From assembly GCF_003201775.1 (NCBI RefSeq), contig NZ_QJJZ01000020.1:1-64000 (forward strand): DNA of 64,000 bases. Reading direction: 5' to 3'. The translations under genes were made by a program, and so were the position numbers. Shown one piece after another: positions 33,622-43,219 of this stretch (within the stretch, counting starts at the first letter, position 1; each line of letters opens with the position of its first letter). This stretch comes from Arenibacter sp. ARW7G5Y1. GTDB taxonomy: Bacteria; Bacteroidota; Bacteroidia; Flavobacteriales; Flavobacteriaceae. The notes under the pieces are model-generated. The model was not told the origin of the DNA and did not search any database. It saw only the letters and a list, made by a program, of their open reading frames with translations.

Positions 33622-35889
33622 TTAAGCTGCGTTCTCCCTCTTTATCACGTTAAGGGCAGAACCTTCATTAAACCATTCAATCTGCGATTGATTGTAGGTA
33701 TGGTTCAATTTTATTGTGTCCTTAGAACCATCTTTATGTACCACTTCCAAGGTAATTTGCTTTTCTGGTGCAAAATCCTTTATATCTACAAAGTTGAAGG
33801 TGTCATCCTCTTGAATTAAGTCATAATCACTTTCATTGGCAAAGGTTAGCCCCAACATTCCCTGCTTCTTAAGGTTGGTTTCATGGATACGGGCAAAAGA
33901 CTTCACGATTACCACTGCAACGCCGAGATGTCTTGGCTGCATTGCGGCATGTTCACGAGAAGATCCTTCTCCGTAGTTATGATCTCCCACAACCACTGTT
34001 TTTATCCCAGCCGCCTTGTAAGCCCGTTGGGCATCAGGAACACCACCATATTCTCCCGTTAATTGATTCTTAACGAAATTTGTTTTTTTATTAAAGGCAT
34101 TTACTGCCCCAATTAAGGTGTTATTGGCAATATTATCCAAATGACCTCTAAAACGCAACCAAGGACCAGCCATGGAAATATGGTCTGTAGTACACTTACC
34201 AAATGCCTTGATCAATAGTTTAGCGCCTTGAAGACTTTCTGGTTTTATAGGAGTAAAGGGTTCCAACAATTGCAAACGTTCTGATTTGGGATCTACCTTT
34301 ACCTGAACCCCTGTACCATCTTCCATGGGTGCCAAATAACCTGCATCTTCCACTTCAAATCCTTTTGGGGGCAATTCAATCCCCAAGGGTTCGTCCAACT
34401 TAACTTCTTGGCCATCTTCATTGATGAGGGTATCGTTCATTGGATCAAAATCCAAACGACCTGAAATAGCTATGGCCGCCACCATTTCCGGGGAACCTAC
34501 AAAGGCGTGGGTATTTGGATTTCCATCCGCCCTTTTGGAAAAGTTACGGTTAAAGGAATGTACTATGGTATTCTTCTCATCGCCTTTTAGATCACTACGG
34601 TCCCATTGCCCTATACATGGTCCACATGCATTTGTAAATACAGTGGCCCCTAAATTTTCGAATATCTGCAACAAACCATCCCGTTCCGCCGTAAATCTAA
34701 TTTGCTCGGACCCTGGGTTGATTCCAAAATCGGATTTTGGCTTTATCTTTTTATCAACAGCTTGTTGAGCAATGGAGGCAGCCCTGGTCAAATCCTCATA
34801 TGAAGAATTGGTACAAGACCCTATAAGTCCCCAATCCACTTTTAAAGGCCATCCATTCGCTTTGGCCTTTTCTCCCAACTGCCCTACCGGAGTAGCTAAA
34901 TCAGGGGTGAACGGACCATTCAGATGTGGTTTAAGTGTGTTCAAATCTATTTCAATAATTTCATCGAAATATTTTTCAGGATTGGCATATACCTCTGGAT
35001 CAGCCGTAAGGTAATCCTTGACCGCATTTGCCGCATCCGCCACATCGTTTCTATCCGTGGCCCTTAAATATCTTTCCATGGAGGCATCATATCCAAATGT
35101 AGAAGTGGTGGCCCCAACTTCAGCCCCCATGTTACATATGGTACCTTTACCGGTACATGACAAATTTTTTGCCCCTTCTCCAAAATATTCTATAATAGCT
35201 CCTGTACCTCCCTTTACGGTAAGTATACCTGCTACTTTAAGAATAACATCCTTGGCAGATGTCCAGCCAGAGATATTACCCGTTAACTTTACTCCTATCA
35301 ATTTTGGAAACTTAAGCTCCCAAGCCATTCCGGCCATCACATCCACGGCATCTGCGCCACCAACACCTATGGCTACCATTCCAAGACCCCCGGCGTTAAC
35401 GGTATGGGAGTCCGTCCCTATCATCATTCCTCCAGGAAAGGCGTAGTTTTCAAGAACTACTTGGTGAATTATACCTGCACCGGGCTTCCAAAAACCTATT
35501 CCGTACTTATTGGATACGGATTCCAAAAAATTAAAGACTTCGGCACTGGAAGTATTGGCCACTTTTAAATCGGCCACCGCACCACTTTTTGCCTGTATAA
35601 GGTGATCACAATGTACGGTGGTAGGAACTGCCACTTTTGGCTTTCCGGCTTGCATAAATTGCAATAACGCCATTTGGGCAGTAGCATCTTGACAGGCAAT
35701 TCGATCCGGTGCAAAATCAACATAGTCCTTACCTCTTCTAAACGCTTTGTCAGGATTGCCTTCCCACAAGTGGGAATACAAAATTTTCTCTGAAAGGGTT
35801 AAGGGTTTGCCAACAATTTCACGTGCCTTATCAACACGTTCAGACATGTTGGCATACACCTTTTTAATCATATCAATATCGAATGCCAT
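33622..35889 (-). CDS. Aconitate hydratase
   Basis: A [4Fe-4S] enzyme of the citric-acid cycle converting citrate to isocitrate. The 755 residues are of the mitochondrial aconitase type: cluster cysteines in GSCTNSS and in ACGPCIGQW, the [13 protein letters not shown] substrate segment, and the C-terminal swivel domain with [15 protein letters not shown]. Length is typical. A TAATTTTG element (35931-35938, minus strand) lies upstream, preceded by two copies of CCAAGAATAC. It has its own terminator. Confidence 0.95.
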   Translation of the reverse strand: MAFDIDMIKKVYANMSERVDKAREIVGKPLTLSEKILYSHLWEGNPDKAFRRGKDYVDFAPDRIACQDATAQMALLQFMQAGKPKVAVPTTVHCDHLIQAKSGAVADLKVANTSSAEVFNFLESVSNKYGIGFWKPGAGIIHQVVLENYAFPGGMMIGTDSHTVNAGGLGMVAIGVGGADAVDVMAGMAWELKFPKLIGVKLTGNISGWTSAKDVILKVAGILTVKGGTGAIIEYFGEGAKNLSCTGKGTICNMGAEVGATTSTFGYDASMERYLRATDRNDVADAANAVKDYLTADPEVYANPEKYFDEIIEIDLNTLKPHLNGPFTPDLATPVGQLGEKAKANGWPLKVDWGLIGSCTNSSYEDLTRAASIAQQAVDKKIKPKSDFGINPGSEQIRFTAERDGLLQIFENLGATVFTNACGPCIGQWDRSDLKGDEKNTIVHSFNRNFSKRADGNPNTHAFVGSPEMVAAIAISGRLDFDPMNDTLINEDGQEVKLDEPLGIELPPKGFEVEDAGYLAPMEDGTGVQVKVDPKSERLQLLEPFTPIKPESLQGAKLLIKAFGKCTTDHISMAGPWLRFRGHLDNIANNTLIGAVNAFNKKTNFVKNQLTGEYGGVPDAQRAYKAAGIKTVVVGDHNYGEGSSREHAAMQPRHLGVAVVIVKSFARIHETNLKKQGMLGLTFANESDYDLIQEDDTFNFVDIKDFAPEKQITLEVVHKDGSKDTIKLNHTYNQSQIEWFNEGSALNVIKRENAA

Positions 35890-35930
35890 TATCTATAAAA
35901 TTTTAGTTTAAGTTATTCTTCAAAATTAAG

Positions 35931-35981
35931 AAAATACCTTACGTTTATAAAACTTTTAAACCAAGAATACCCCAAGAATAC
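35931..35981 (-). promoter_or_regulatory. Upstream region of aconitase: -7 element and tandem direct repeat
   Basis: TAATTTTG (minus strand, 35931-35938) fits TAnnTTTG. Two identical CCAAGAATAC units (35961-35970 and 35972-35981), 11 bp apart and thus one helical turn, lie near the expected -33 region or just above. They may bind a regulator. No TTG partner is clear. Confidence 0.35.
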
Positions 35982-36091
35982 GCCAAATTTATGTAATTGT
36001 AAAAAAGAATGCACTAATTGGAATGGAAATGCAATAAATTACAGTTTTTTAATACCATGAAAAGTAGTACTTCCTTGCCTATTAGGTTTGG

Positions 36092-37045
36092 CTATAAAAG
36101 CTTGAGGATAATATGCTCTACAGAAATTCCTTCGGCCTCCGCCTTGTAATTTTTTATTATACGGTGCCTTAGGATACCCAGGGACACTGCTTTTACATCT
36201 TCGATATCCGGAGAATATTTACCGTGTACGGCGGCATGGGCCTTGGCTCCCAATATCAAATTCTGGGAAGCTCGGGGACCTGCTCCCCAATCTACGAATT
36301 GCTTTACAAATTCCGAGGCATTGTCCTGGTTTGGCCTTGTACTGTTCACTAGCTTCACGGCATATTCCACCACGTTGTCAGGTACTGGAATTCTACGGAC
36401 CAAATGCTGAATATCCATTATTTCCCCTGGGGTAAATAAGGGGACAATTATTTGCTTATTATCCGATGTGGTTTCCTTTACTACCTTAATTTCCTCCTCA
36501 ATGGAAGGATATTTTAATTCTATGGCGAACATAAAACGGTCCAATTGCGCTTCGGGCAAAGGATAAGTTCCTTCTTGCTCAATTGGATTCTGCGTTGCCA
36601 AAACATAATATGGCAGATCCAATTTATATTGATTACCAGCTATGGTCACCGCTCTTTCCTGCATGGCTTCCAACAATGCCGCTTGGGTCTTGGGAGGGGT
36701 CCGGTTTATTTCGTCGGCCAAAATTATATTCGAAAAAATTGGTCCCTTAATGAACTTGAAATTTCTATTTTGATCCAACACCTCACTCCCTAGTATGTCA
36801 CTCGGCATCAGATCTGGGGTAAATTGAATCCTTTTAAAGCCCAATCCCAAAGCAGAGGCAATTGTATTTACCATGAGGGTCTTGGCCAAACCGGGAACTC
36901 CGATAAGTAAAGAGTGCCCTCCTGTATATACAGACAGTAGTATTTGATCTACCACTTCCTCCTGCCCAATAATAATTTTGGCTATTTCTTGTTTTAGAAC
37001 CTTATTTTTTTCAACTAGAGCCTTAATTGCCGCTACGTCTGACAT
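36092..37045 (-). CDS. MoxR-family AAA+ ATPase
   Basis: A 317-residue MoxR ATPase, thought to act as a chaperone in assembly of metal or membrane-bound complexes. It has Walker A GVPGLAKT (about 58-65), Walker B ILADEINR, the FSNIILADEINRTPP signature, sensor segment LATQNPIEQEGTYPLPEAQLDRF, and a C-terminal lid. It lies 4 nt after the SurA-like gene, so the two are one operon. The usual partner genes (DUF58, von Willebrand A) are not adjacent in this window. Confidence 0.92.
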   Translation of the reverse strand: MSDVAAIKALVEKNKVLKQEIAKIIIGQEEVVDQILLSVYTGGHSLLIGVPGLAKTLMVNTIASALGLGFKRIQFTPDLMPSDILGSEVLDQNRNFKFIKGPIFSNIILADEINRTPPKTQAALLEAMQERAVTIAGNQYKLDLPYYVLATQNPIEQEGTYPLPEAQLDRFMFAIELKYPSIEEEIKVVKETTSDNKQIIVPLFTPGEIMDIQHLVRRIPVPDNVVEYAVKLVNSTRPNQDNASEFVKQFVDWGAGPRASQNLILGAKAHAAVHGKYSPDIEDVKAVSLGILRHRIIKNYKAEAEGISVEHIILKLL

Positions 37046-37049
37046 GCAT

Positions 37050-38501
37050 TTATTCCTTTACCCAATTATTTGCAAAATCACATTCTTTATTCGCGGAATT
37101 AACACTCACATAGGTATCTTCAATATGTTCGTCCATCCATTTTTTAATGGCATTGTACTGCTTTTCCCTAAGTGCCAATTCCTGGATTTTTATATAATCC
37201 TTTGCAAAATCGGCAACATGCTCATCATAACGATTGGTGATTTTCATAATCTTGTACTTGGGAGCTCCTCCCCTAGGATCATTTTCCAAGATGGGCATGG
37301 AAATTTCATTGTCCTTAATATCCCTCACCTGGTTATAGAGCGATGGTTCCATTTTGGTAAGCTCAAAACGGGAACTATAATCCTGTGGGTTTCTCAATAG
37401 TCCCCCATCAAACTTGGTTTCCTTTTCATCGGAAAAGTTCAGAGCTGCAGCTGCAAAGCTAAATTTACCGTCCAGCACCCCCTGCCTAATACTATCCAAT
37501 TCATTTTTCGCCTTATCCAATTCTTTTTGGGAAACTTCCGGCATCATAATTATATGACGCACATCTCTTTCCTGACCTCTAATTTTTTCAACAAACACAA
37601 TGTGGTATCCAAACATTGTTTCAAAAGGTTCCGAAATTTCCCCTTCCCTTAAACTAAATACTACATCTTTAAACTCCTTAACATATCCCGACTCTTTGGT
37701 GATACTTCCCAAAAGTCCACCACTGGACTTTGACGGTCCTTGGGAGTAGAGAATTGCCTTTACACTAAAACTGGCATCGTTCTCCAGAATATCTGCCCTA
37801 ATTTCATTTAGTTTATCTATAACCTTTTGCTTTTCTTCTTCGGATGCCTTGGGTTGTTTTACAATCTGGGCTATTTCCAACTCTGCACCGAAGATCGGTC
37901 TCTCATCTACCGGGATCTTATTAAAGAACTGTCTTACCTCCTCCGGGGTAATCTCTATTTCCGAAACAATCTTGTTCTGCATTTTTTCGGAAAGCATTCT
38001 CAACTTGTTAATCTTGTACAGTTCTTCACGAAAACTGATCTCATCATCCTTTTTATAATAGTTTAATACTTTCTCCATAGAACCAATTTGGGAAACCAAT
38101 TGTTGCAATTGTCGATCCCCTTGGGCATTTACCTCATCATCCGAAACCAAAATACTGTCTTGTACAGCCTGATGCGCGTACAGACGATCCTCCATTAGCT
38201 TACCTAAAAGGCTACATCTTGTTACATCGGCAGTGGAAGCCCCCTGGCTCTTTAGATCTATCAAAGTTTTTTCAATATCCGATTCCAGGATTACATAATC
38301 CCCTACCACAGCAGCTATCCCGTCCAACTTAATTCTTTTAAAATTGTTGACAGTATCGTTCTTGGAAACCATTGATTCCTCTACCTTCACCTCTTGCGGT
38401 TCTACCTGGGTGTCCGGCATACCTTCCGATTCCTGTGCACTTATTATCCCTGTCAAAAATAAAATAGAAAGGGAAAAACCTGTTTTAATTACCTTGTTCA
38501 T
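37050..38501 (-). CDS. SurA-like periplasmic peptidyl-prolyl isomerase
   Basis: An envelope chaperone for outer-membrane proteins. From ATG 38501 the protein has 483 residues with a signal peptide (MNKVIKTGFSLSILFLTGII, then SAQ). The frame opens 11 codons earlier, inside the upstream gene. A SurA N-domain (about 45-165, DGIAAVVGDYVILESDIE) is followed by two parvulin domains. These are marked by SSGGLLGSITKESGYVKEF, EPFETMFGYHIVFVEKIRG and VRHIIMMPEVS, and by FDGGLLRNPQDYSSRFE. It overlaps the upstream lipoprotein gene by 17 bp and is followed by moxR. Confidence 0.9.
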   Translation of the reverse strand: MNKVIKTGFSLSILFLTGIISAQESEGMPDTQVEPQEVKVEESMVSKNDTVNNFKRIKLDGIAAVVGDYVILESDIEKTLIDLKSQGASTADVTRCSLLGKLMEDRLYAHQAVQDSILVSDDEVNAQGDRQLQQLVSQIGSMEKVLNYYKKDDEISFREELYKINKLRMLSEKMQNKIVSEIEITPEEVRQFFNKIPVDERPIFGAELEIAQIVKQPKASEEEKQKVIDKLNEIRADILENDASFSVKAILYSQGPSKSSGGLLGSITKESGYVKEFKDVVFSLREGEISEPFETMFGYHIVFVEKIRGQERDVRHIIMMPEVSQKELDKAKNELDSIRQGVLDGKFSFAAAALNFSDEKETKFDGGLLRNPQDYSSRFELTKMEPSLYNQVRDIKDNEISMPILENDPRGGAPKYKIMKITNRYDEHVADFAKDYIKIQELALREKQYNAIKKWMDEHIEDTYVSVNSANKECDFANNWVKE

Positions 38502-39378
38502 AAACTTCAAATTCTTTTTCTTTAATAGCTTCATCCATTACCTCTACCTCCAATTTTTTCATATAATCCAACTTCCTTCTATTTAAAAGCAGTTGTTTAA
38601 TGGTAGGTTCAATATAAGTAAGGGGAGCAATATCGTTGATATCCAACATATCGTTTACCTTCACCAAATATACCCCTAAAGAGTCCTGTAATTCAAAAAA
38701 TTGTGATTTTTTTAAGTACTTGTCCTGATTTTCATTAGTTAAGGGAGTAATCTCTTCCATTACCCGAAAAACATTTACCCAAATAGAATCGTTAAAATTC
38801 ACTTTTCTAAATTGCACACTTATAGAATCCAAATAGCGTTTATCGGACTCCTTAAAATCCTTTAACTTCTTAGCAACCACATCCTTGTCCAAGAATTGCG
38901 TGGGCAATTCCACAAACCGTAACTGTATTATCCGTTCCTTAAGCTTAAAATTTTCCTTTTCGCGTTCGTAGAACTCGGTGAGTTGGTTACGGGTTATAGC
39001 CGTATCGTGCGATTGTAGTACCAGTGCCTCCTTATAGGCACCCGTGTACAAATCCGTTCTATAATTGGATACCAATTGCTCAAAATGCTCCAGCTTCTCC
39101 TCGGGTAGATTTATTTTGGACTTGGAAAGCAACAGCTGCTTATAAGCCCAATTGTTAATATAGTTGTTCACCAAAGAGGTACTGTCCGCTTTGGACATAT
39201 TGGTCAAAAGTAACTCTTTTAGGTCTTCCTTGTACAAATATGTATCCCCTACCCTGGCCACAGGAATTTTGTCTTCCTTCTTATTAAAAAGCGAATCACA
39301 GGATATAAAAGTGCATAACAATACTACACTTACTAAAAACACTGATACTTTTTCCAGCTTTAATTGACAAAAATCCAT
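38485..39378 (-). CDS. SurA-like lipoprotein chaperone without an obvious parvulin domain
   Basis: A 297-residue lipoprotein with lipobox end TFISC (Cys27) followed by DSLFNKKEDK. The next segment (ARVGDTYLYKEDLKELL) is SurA-N-like. The remainder is helical and charged, and no parvulin active-site signature is visible. It probably binds unfolded outer-membrane proteins together with the next gene, which it overlaps. A strong promoter ends only 4 nt before its ATG, so the mRNA may be leaderless. Confidence 0.8.
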   Translation of the reverse strand: MDFCQLKLEKVSVFLVSVVLLCTFISCDSLFNKKEDKIPVARVGDTYLYKEDLKELLLTNMSKADSTSLVNNYINNWAYKQLLLSKSKINLPEEKLEHFEQLVSNYRTDLYTGAYKEALVLQSHDTAITRNQLTEFYEREKENFKLKERIIQLRFVELPTQFLDKDVVAKKLKDFKESDKRYLDSISVQFRKVNFNDSIWVNVFRVMEEITPLTNENQDKYLKKSQFFELQDSLGVYLVKVNDMLDINDIAPLTYIEPTIKQLLLNRRKLDYMKKLEVEVMDEAIKEKEFEVYEQGN

Positions 39379-39382
39379 TCCG

Positions 39383-39412
39383 CAAATTTAGCAATTAAGC
39401 AGCATTATGCAA
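39383..39412 (-). promoter_or_regulatory. Promoter of the SurA-like/MoxR operon
   Basis: On the minus strand TTG (39412-39410), a 19-nt spacer and TAAATTTG (39390-39383) match the consensus exactly. The next gene starts at 39378, so the transcript would begin at or very near its ATG. Confidence 0.65.
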
Positions 39413-39495
39413 GTCCTCATTTCCCAATAAAATCCTCCAGCATTTATCGGAAGGTTTACTGCTATTATTATTGCTTTTATCATTAATTTTATTCC

Positions 39496-39744
39496 ATGAC
39501 GGATAGACAAATAAAACTCATTTGGGATTTTAGGGGTGAAGCGGCCCAAAAAACAGCAAAACATCATGAAATACATCTTAAAGAATATGTGTTGACCCAA
39601 AATATGACCTTGAACATTACGGGAAGTGCAGACATTACCAATATGCACTCCATAGCATTTCTAGTGGTAAACGAATCCCAGATGATTGCCGTCAGGGACG
39701 CCTTAAGGCCTCATCGCGGTGAAGTCTATACTCCAATAGACTAG
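39496..39744 (+). CDS. Small conserved protein of unknown function
   Basis: An 82-residue soluble protein, MTDRQIKLIWDFRGEAAQKT, with a histidine-rich AKHHEIHLKEY segment and a hydrophobic middle (MHSIAFLVVNE). It has no signal peptide. Its codon use and composition look real, and I recall similar short proteins in other Flavobacteriaceae. It is divergent from the SurA-like operon and 22 nt upstream of the serine hydrolase. No function is assigned. Confidence 0.7.
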   Translation: MTDRQIKLIWDFRGEAAQKTAKHHEIHLKEYVLTQNMTLNITGSADITNMHSIAFLVVNESQMIAVRDALRPHRGEVYTPID

Positions 39745-39766
39745 CTTAAATCCATATAAAGAACCC
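39745..39766. other. Short gap before the class A-like serine hydrolase
   Basis: Only 22 nt separate the small conserved protein from the serine hydrolase, so the two are probably one transcript. Nothing else is visible here. Confidence 0.4.
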
Positions 39767-40915
39767 ATGGGCAGTAGATTCTTAATTTTCATTTTCCCAA
39801 TAACGACCCTATTTTTCTCATGTACCCACCATACTGAGGATCCTGACCTATTAAAAATAGCCCTGGCCTCCAACAATTCCAAAATAAGAAAGGTTATGGA
39901 TAGCTTGGACCAATATGAGCTGCAAGCAAGATATACCCGAATTGACCGGAATAGGGACAGTATAATTTTTACTGATTTCAATTTTCAGGTTAACGACAGC
40001 AACTACTTCTACCCGGCAAGCACGGTTAAAACCCTAACCGCCATACTTGCCCTAGAAAAACTGAATGAAATGGACTCCTTGGACCGCTACACCCGGTTTT
40101 ATGTGGAAGGTGATTCCATTGAAACAACATTTGCCAACGAAATTATCAAGATTTTTGCCGTAAGTGACAATGAAGCCAATAATCGACTTTTCGAATTTTT
40201 GGGACAGGACCGAATAAACATGAGTTTAAAGGACAAGGGTATTGCACCGGTGAGAATCTCCCATCGACTTTCAACGGAAAATGCTTTTGAAGTAACTACA
40301 AAACCACTTATTGTCTTCCTAAACGACACTACACTAAGCTGGTTAAAACCGAGCGTAAACAAACCTGCTGTTCCCTTGGCCCTGAACAGGATAAAAAAAG
40401 GTACGGCCCATTATGAAGAAAATACCCTAATTAAGGAACCCTTCGATTTTAACTTAAAAAATTATTTTCCAATTAGTGCCCAGAACGAGGTTTTAAAAAG
40501 GATAGTTTTCCCGGAGCAATTCCCGAAAAGTGAGCGATTCAACCTTAGCCCCGACCAACATAGTTTTCTCATGAAGGCCATGAGTGACCCTCCTAGAGAT
40601 TTGGGGTACGATGACATGGAGTATTATGACGGCTATTGCAAGTTTTTTATGTTCGGAGATACCAGGGATACCATACCAGAATATCTCAAAATATACAATA
40701 AAGTAGGCAATGCCTATGGCACAGTGACGGATTGTGCCTATATATGGGACCGTAAAAATAATGTGGAATTTATACTTACTGCCACTCTTTTGGCCAATAA
40801 AAATAAAATCTTTAACGATAACTCCTATGAATACGAAGATATAGCACTTCCGTTTTTGGCTCAATTGGGCAGAGAGATCTATCATCTGGAAATAGCAAGA
40901 AAACAACGACAATGA
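39767..40915 (+). CDS. Class A beta-lactamase-like serine hydrolase lipoprotein
   Basis: A 382-residue lipoprotein (lipobox ending at Cys19, LFFSC) with the serine beta-lactamase/penicillin-binding layout: SxxK at Ser85-Lys88 in YPASTVKT, SDN at 133-135 in AVSDNEANN, and a KVG segment late in the protein (NKVGNAYG) at the place of KTG. It is longer than typical class A enzymes (about 290), with extra N- and C-terminal parts. It is more likely a peptidoglycan-related hydrolase than a resistance enzyme. Its last 4 bases overlap the next small frame (ATGA). Confidence 0.82.
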   Translation: MGSRFLIFIFPITTLFFSCTHHTEDPDLLKIALASNNSKIRKVMDSLDQYELQARYTRIDRNRDSIIFTDFNFQVNDSNYFYPASTVKTLTAILALEKLNEMDSLDRYTRFYVEGDSIETTFANEIIKIFAVSDNEANNRLFEFLGQDRINMSLKDKGIAPVRISHRLSTENAFEVTTKPLIVFLNDTTLSWLKPSVNKPAVPLALNRIKKGTAHYEENTLIKEPFDFNLKNYFPISAQNEVLKRIVFPEQFPKSERFNLSPDQHSFLMKAMSDPPRDLGYDDMEYYDGYCKFFMFGDTRDTIPEYLKIYNKVGNAYGTVTDCAYIWDRKNNVEFILTATLLANKNKIFNDNSYEYEDIALPFLAQLGREIYHLEIARKQRQ

Positions 40916-41097
40916 CAGCCTTAAATTTTGCCCCCCCCTTTACAAAAAACCAATATGGAAAAAATTTATTGGGCTTGTTGTACGAGGAATTACGGTTTGG
41001 TTTTTGGGCAAAGCCACTTAAAAGTCTCCTAACGGACATCCCAGGGCCGCACAAGAAAAGATTACCAAAATGGACAACTATATCCGGAATGGCATAA
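40912..41097 (+). CDS. Short open frame of unknown status
   Basis: A 61-codon frame (MTALNFAPPFTKNQYGKN...) that begins in an ATGA overlap with the serine hydrolase stop, suggesting coupled translation. It contains a run of eight C near its start, a site prone to length change. No family is recognised, and there is no signal peptide. It may be a real small protein, the remnant of a longer gene, or chance. The following 41098-41232 holds no gene. Confidence 0.3.
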   Translation: MTALNFAPPFTKNQYGKNLLGLLYEELRFGFWAKPLKSLLTDIPGPHKKRLPKWTTISGMA

Positions 41098-41232
41098 TAA
41101 ATGGCCTACAAAACCAAGCTTGCGCGGGATCTGAATTTGTAATTATTTAGGGGTATCAATATTATAATGATTTTACAAGGATATGGGTAACAACAATTCT
41201 GCCAATTTTCTATTTTTGTCCATTTTTCAAAA

Positions 41233-42129
41233 ATGATAACAAAACCTCGTATTGCCCTAATTACCGGAATAGTTTGTATTTCCATATTCCCGGTATTGGT
41301 GAAACTGAATTATACTCCGGGCCTTATTTCCGCCTTCTATCGTATGGCTATCGCGCTAAGCATAATCTTGCCTTATGTTCTATTTACCAAACAATTGAAA
41401 ATCCCGGATCTGCGCACATTATTGCTTACTATTATTTGCGGAATATGTTTTGGATCTGACGTGGCAGTATGGAATATTGCCATTCAGGAATCCACGGCCA
41501 CACAAGCGTCGTTCCTGACAAACCTATCTCCGGTTTGGGTAGGCATCGGTACATTTTTCTTTTTAAAACCTAAACCTTCCATTAATTTTTGGATAGGTAC
41601 CGTAATTGCCCTCTTAGGGATGATCACCTTGGTCGGATTTAAATTCTTTGCCCAATTTTCTTTTGATATTGGCTTTAGTTTTGGATTATTGTCCGGGGTG
41701 TTCTACGCCATCTATATTCTAATCAGTAAAGAAGTCCTGACCAAGACATCCATAGTAAATTTTATGACGCTAAGCCTAATATCTTCTTCCCTGTTTTTAG
41801 GAATCCTGTCCTATGCCCTGGACGAGCCTTTTACAGGCTTCTCAAATATTGGTTGGTTCGTACTGTTTATCCAAGGATTGGTCTGCCAGTTATTGGCATG
41901 GTTGTCCATAAGCTATTCCACCCAACATATGCGAGCCACAAGAGTCTCCCTAAGTCTATTGGCGCAGGCCATCTTGGCCGCCATCTTGGCTTGGATATTC
42001 CTCAACGAGTTAATTACCCTACAAATGATTTTAGGCGGTATTATTTTACTCTTGGGAATACGAATCACCTTTTACGACAAGCCATTTGTTTTACCGATGC
42101 GGAAAAAGGCTAAACTCCCGCCTCTTTAA
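41233..42129 (+). CDS. DMT-family (EamA) transporter
   Basis: A 298-residue membrane protein with about ten helices in two EamA repeats. Family segments include NYTPGLISAFYRMAIALS in the first repeat and QLLAWLSISYSTQHMRATRVS in the second. It ends with a basic tail (MRKKAKLPPL). Its last 20 bp overlap the convergent TIM-barrel gene. The substrate is unknown. It is only distantly similar to the other DMT protein in the window (20051-20959). Confidence 0.86.
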   Translation: MITKPRIALITGIVCISIFPVLVKLNYTPGLISAFYRMAIALSIILPYVLFTKQLKIPDLRTLLLTIICGICFGSDVAVWNIAIQESTATQASFLTNLSPVWVGIGTFFFLKPKPSINFWIGTVIALLGMITLVGFKFFAQFSFDIGFSFGLLSGVFYAIYILISKEVLTKTSIVNFMTLSLISSSLFLGILSYALDEPFTGFSNIGWFVLFIQGLVCQLLAWLSISYSTQHMRATRVSLSLLAQAILAAILAWIFLNELITLQMILGGIILLLGIRITFYDKPFVLPMRKKAKLPPL

Positions 42130-43054
42130 TAACTTTCAAGGTCTTTTGTAAGCCGGTCTTGGCCACCTCCAACAAATCCATACTGTGGTACTCCGGATTG
42201 TACAGCTCCAAGGAAATACAACCGTTAAAACCTGTGCTTTTAAGGTCTTTCAATATTTGTGGCAACGGTAAAATTCCGTCACCTGGAAAAACCCTATGCT
42301 TATCCTCCATATCGGCCATTTCCATTCCTTTGGGAGCATCGTTAAATTGAAAAATGGCAAATATATCACCGTTCAAAAGCCTTAACCCTTCAAAACCTCC
42401 TTCCGAAATATACATATGATATACATCGGGTATTATTTTGGCTTCGGGGTGATTGGCGTCAAGGGCAACAGCGGATGCCTGGCCCATGGTCTTGAGAGGG
42501 AACATCTTTACAAATACCAAAGCCGGTATTACATTATACTCCTTAATTCCTATTTCCAATAACCTTCGGTAACAAGAAGCAACAAATCCAACATCGTAAT
42601 TATCCCCCACCTGATTGGGTATGGCCTGTACATAGGTACAACCTATTTCAGATGCCATTCTCATTCTGTTTTTGGTAGCTGGTAAGGATTTTTGAAACTC
42701 TTCCTCATTCCTGGGAATGCAACCCCACAGGCCTATCATACTGGGCACAAACAATCCGGCTTCCTTTATTTTAGCGCCTAATTTTTTAAGATCGCCGCCA
42801 CTCTTCTCGTATTCCTCCAAATCGCTGTCCCATGGTTCTATGGCATCGTAACCAGCAGCTATGGCAATCTCTACCTTTTTTTCCAAACCCTCGGCAGGTC
42901 TTATGGTCGCCGTATCCAAACAAATGGGCCACGGACTCTGTCCATTTTGGTATCTTTTTTCTTTTTTTGGAATTTCCATTGGCACGGTGTTGGCCAACGA
43001 GATTGTTGCAACACTAGCTGTGGCTGCTCCTGCAATAAAGGATCTGCGATTCAT
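42110..43054 (-). CDS. Tat-exported sugar phosphate isomerase/epimerase-like TIM-barrel protein
   Basis: A 314-residue protein of the xylose-isomerase-like TIM-barrel (AP endonuclease 2) superfamily. The N-terminus MNRRSFIAGAATASVATISL is a twin-arginine signal peptide, so it is exported folded. Likely metal-binding acidic and histidine residues occur in AAGYDAIEPWDSD, KIIPDVYHMYISEGG and CISLELYNPEYH. Related exported proteins in Bacteroidota lie in sugar-degradation loci. Here the neighbours are unrelated, so the substrate is unknown. Confidence 0.82.
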   Translation of the reverse strand: MNRRSFIAGAATASVATISLANTVPMEIPKKEKRYQNGQSPWPICLDTATIRPAEGLEKKVEIAIAAGYDAIEPWDSDLEEYEKSGGDLKKLGAKIKEAGLFVPSMIGLWGCIPRNEEEFQKSLPATKNRMRMASEIGCTYVQAIPNQVGDNYDVGFVASCYRRLLEIGIKEYNVIPALVFVKMFPLKTMGQASAVALDANHPEAKIIPDVYHMYISEGGFEGLRLLNGDIFAIFQFNDAPKGMEMADMEDKHRVFPGDGILPLPQILKDLKSTGFNGCISLELYNPEYHSMDLLEVAKTGLQKTLKVIKEAGV

Positions 43055-43219
43055 ATTAAAGTTTATTATTCGACTAAAATATGAAAAAAAGTGACGTATT
43101 TCCCACTTACAGGCTAGAACTAACAGTTCAAGATTCTAATGTAACCAATAGGCCCCAAAGGGGTCATGGACCTATTATCGTATGGCTGCTACAACGAGTT
43201 GGAACTTAATTTTAACAGA

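Noticed and set aside
39767-40915. Antibiotic-resistance beta-lactamase
   Set aside because: SxxK and SDN are present, but the protein is much longer than class A enzymes and KTG reads KVG; resistance cannot be claimed.
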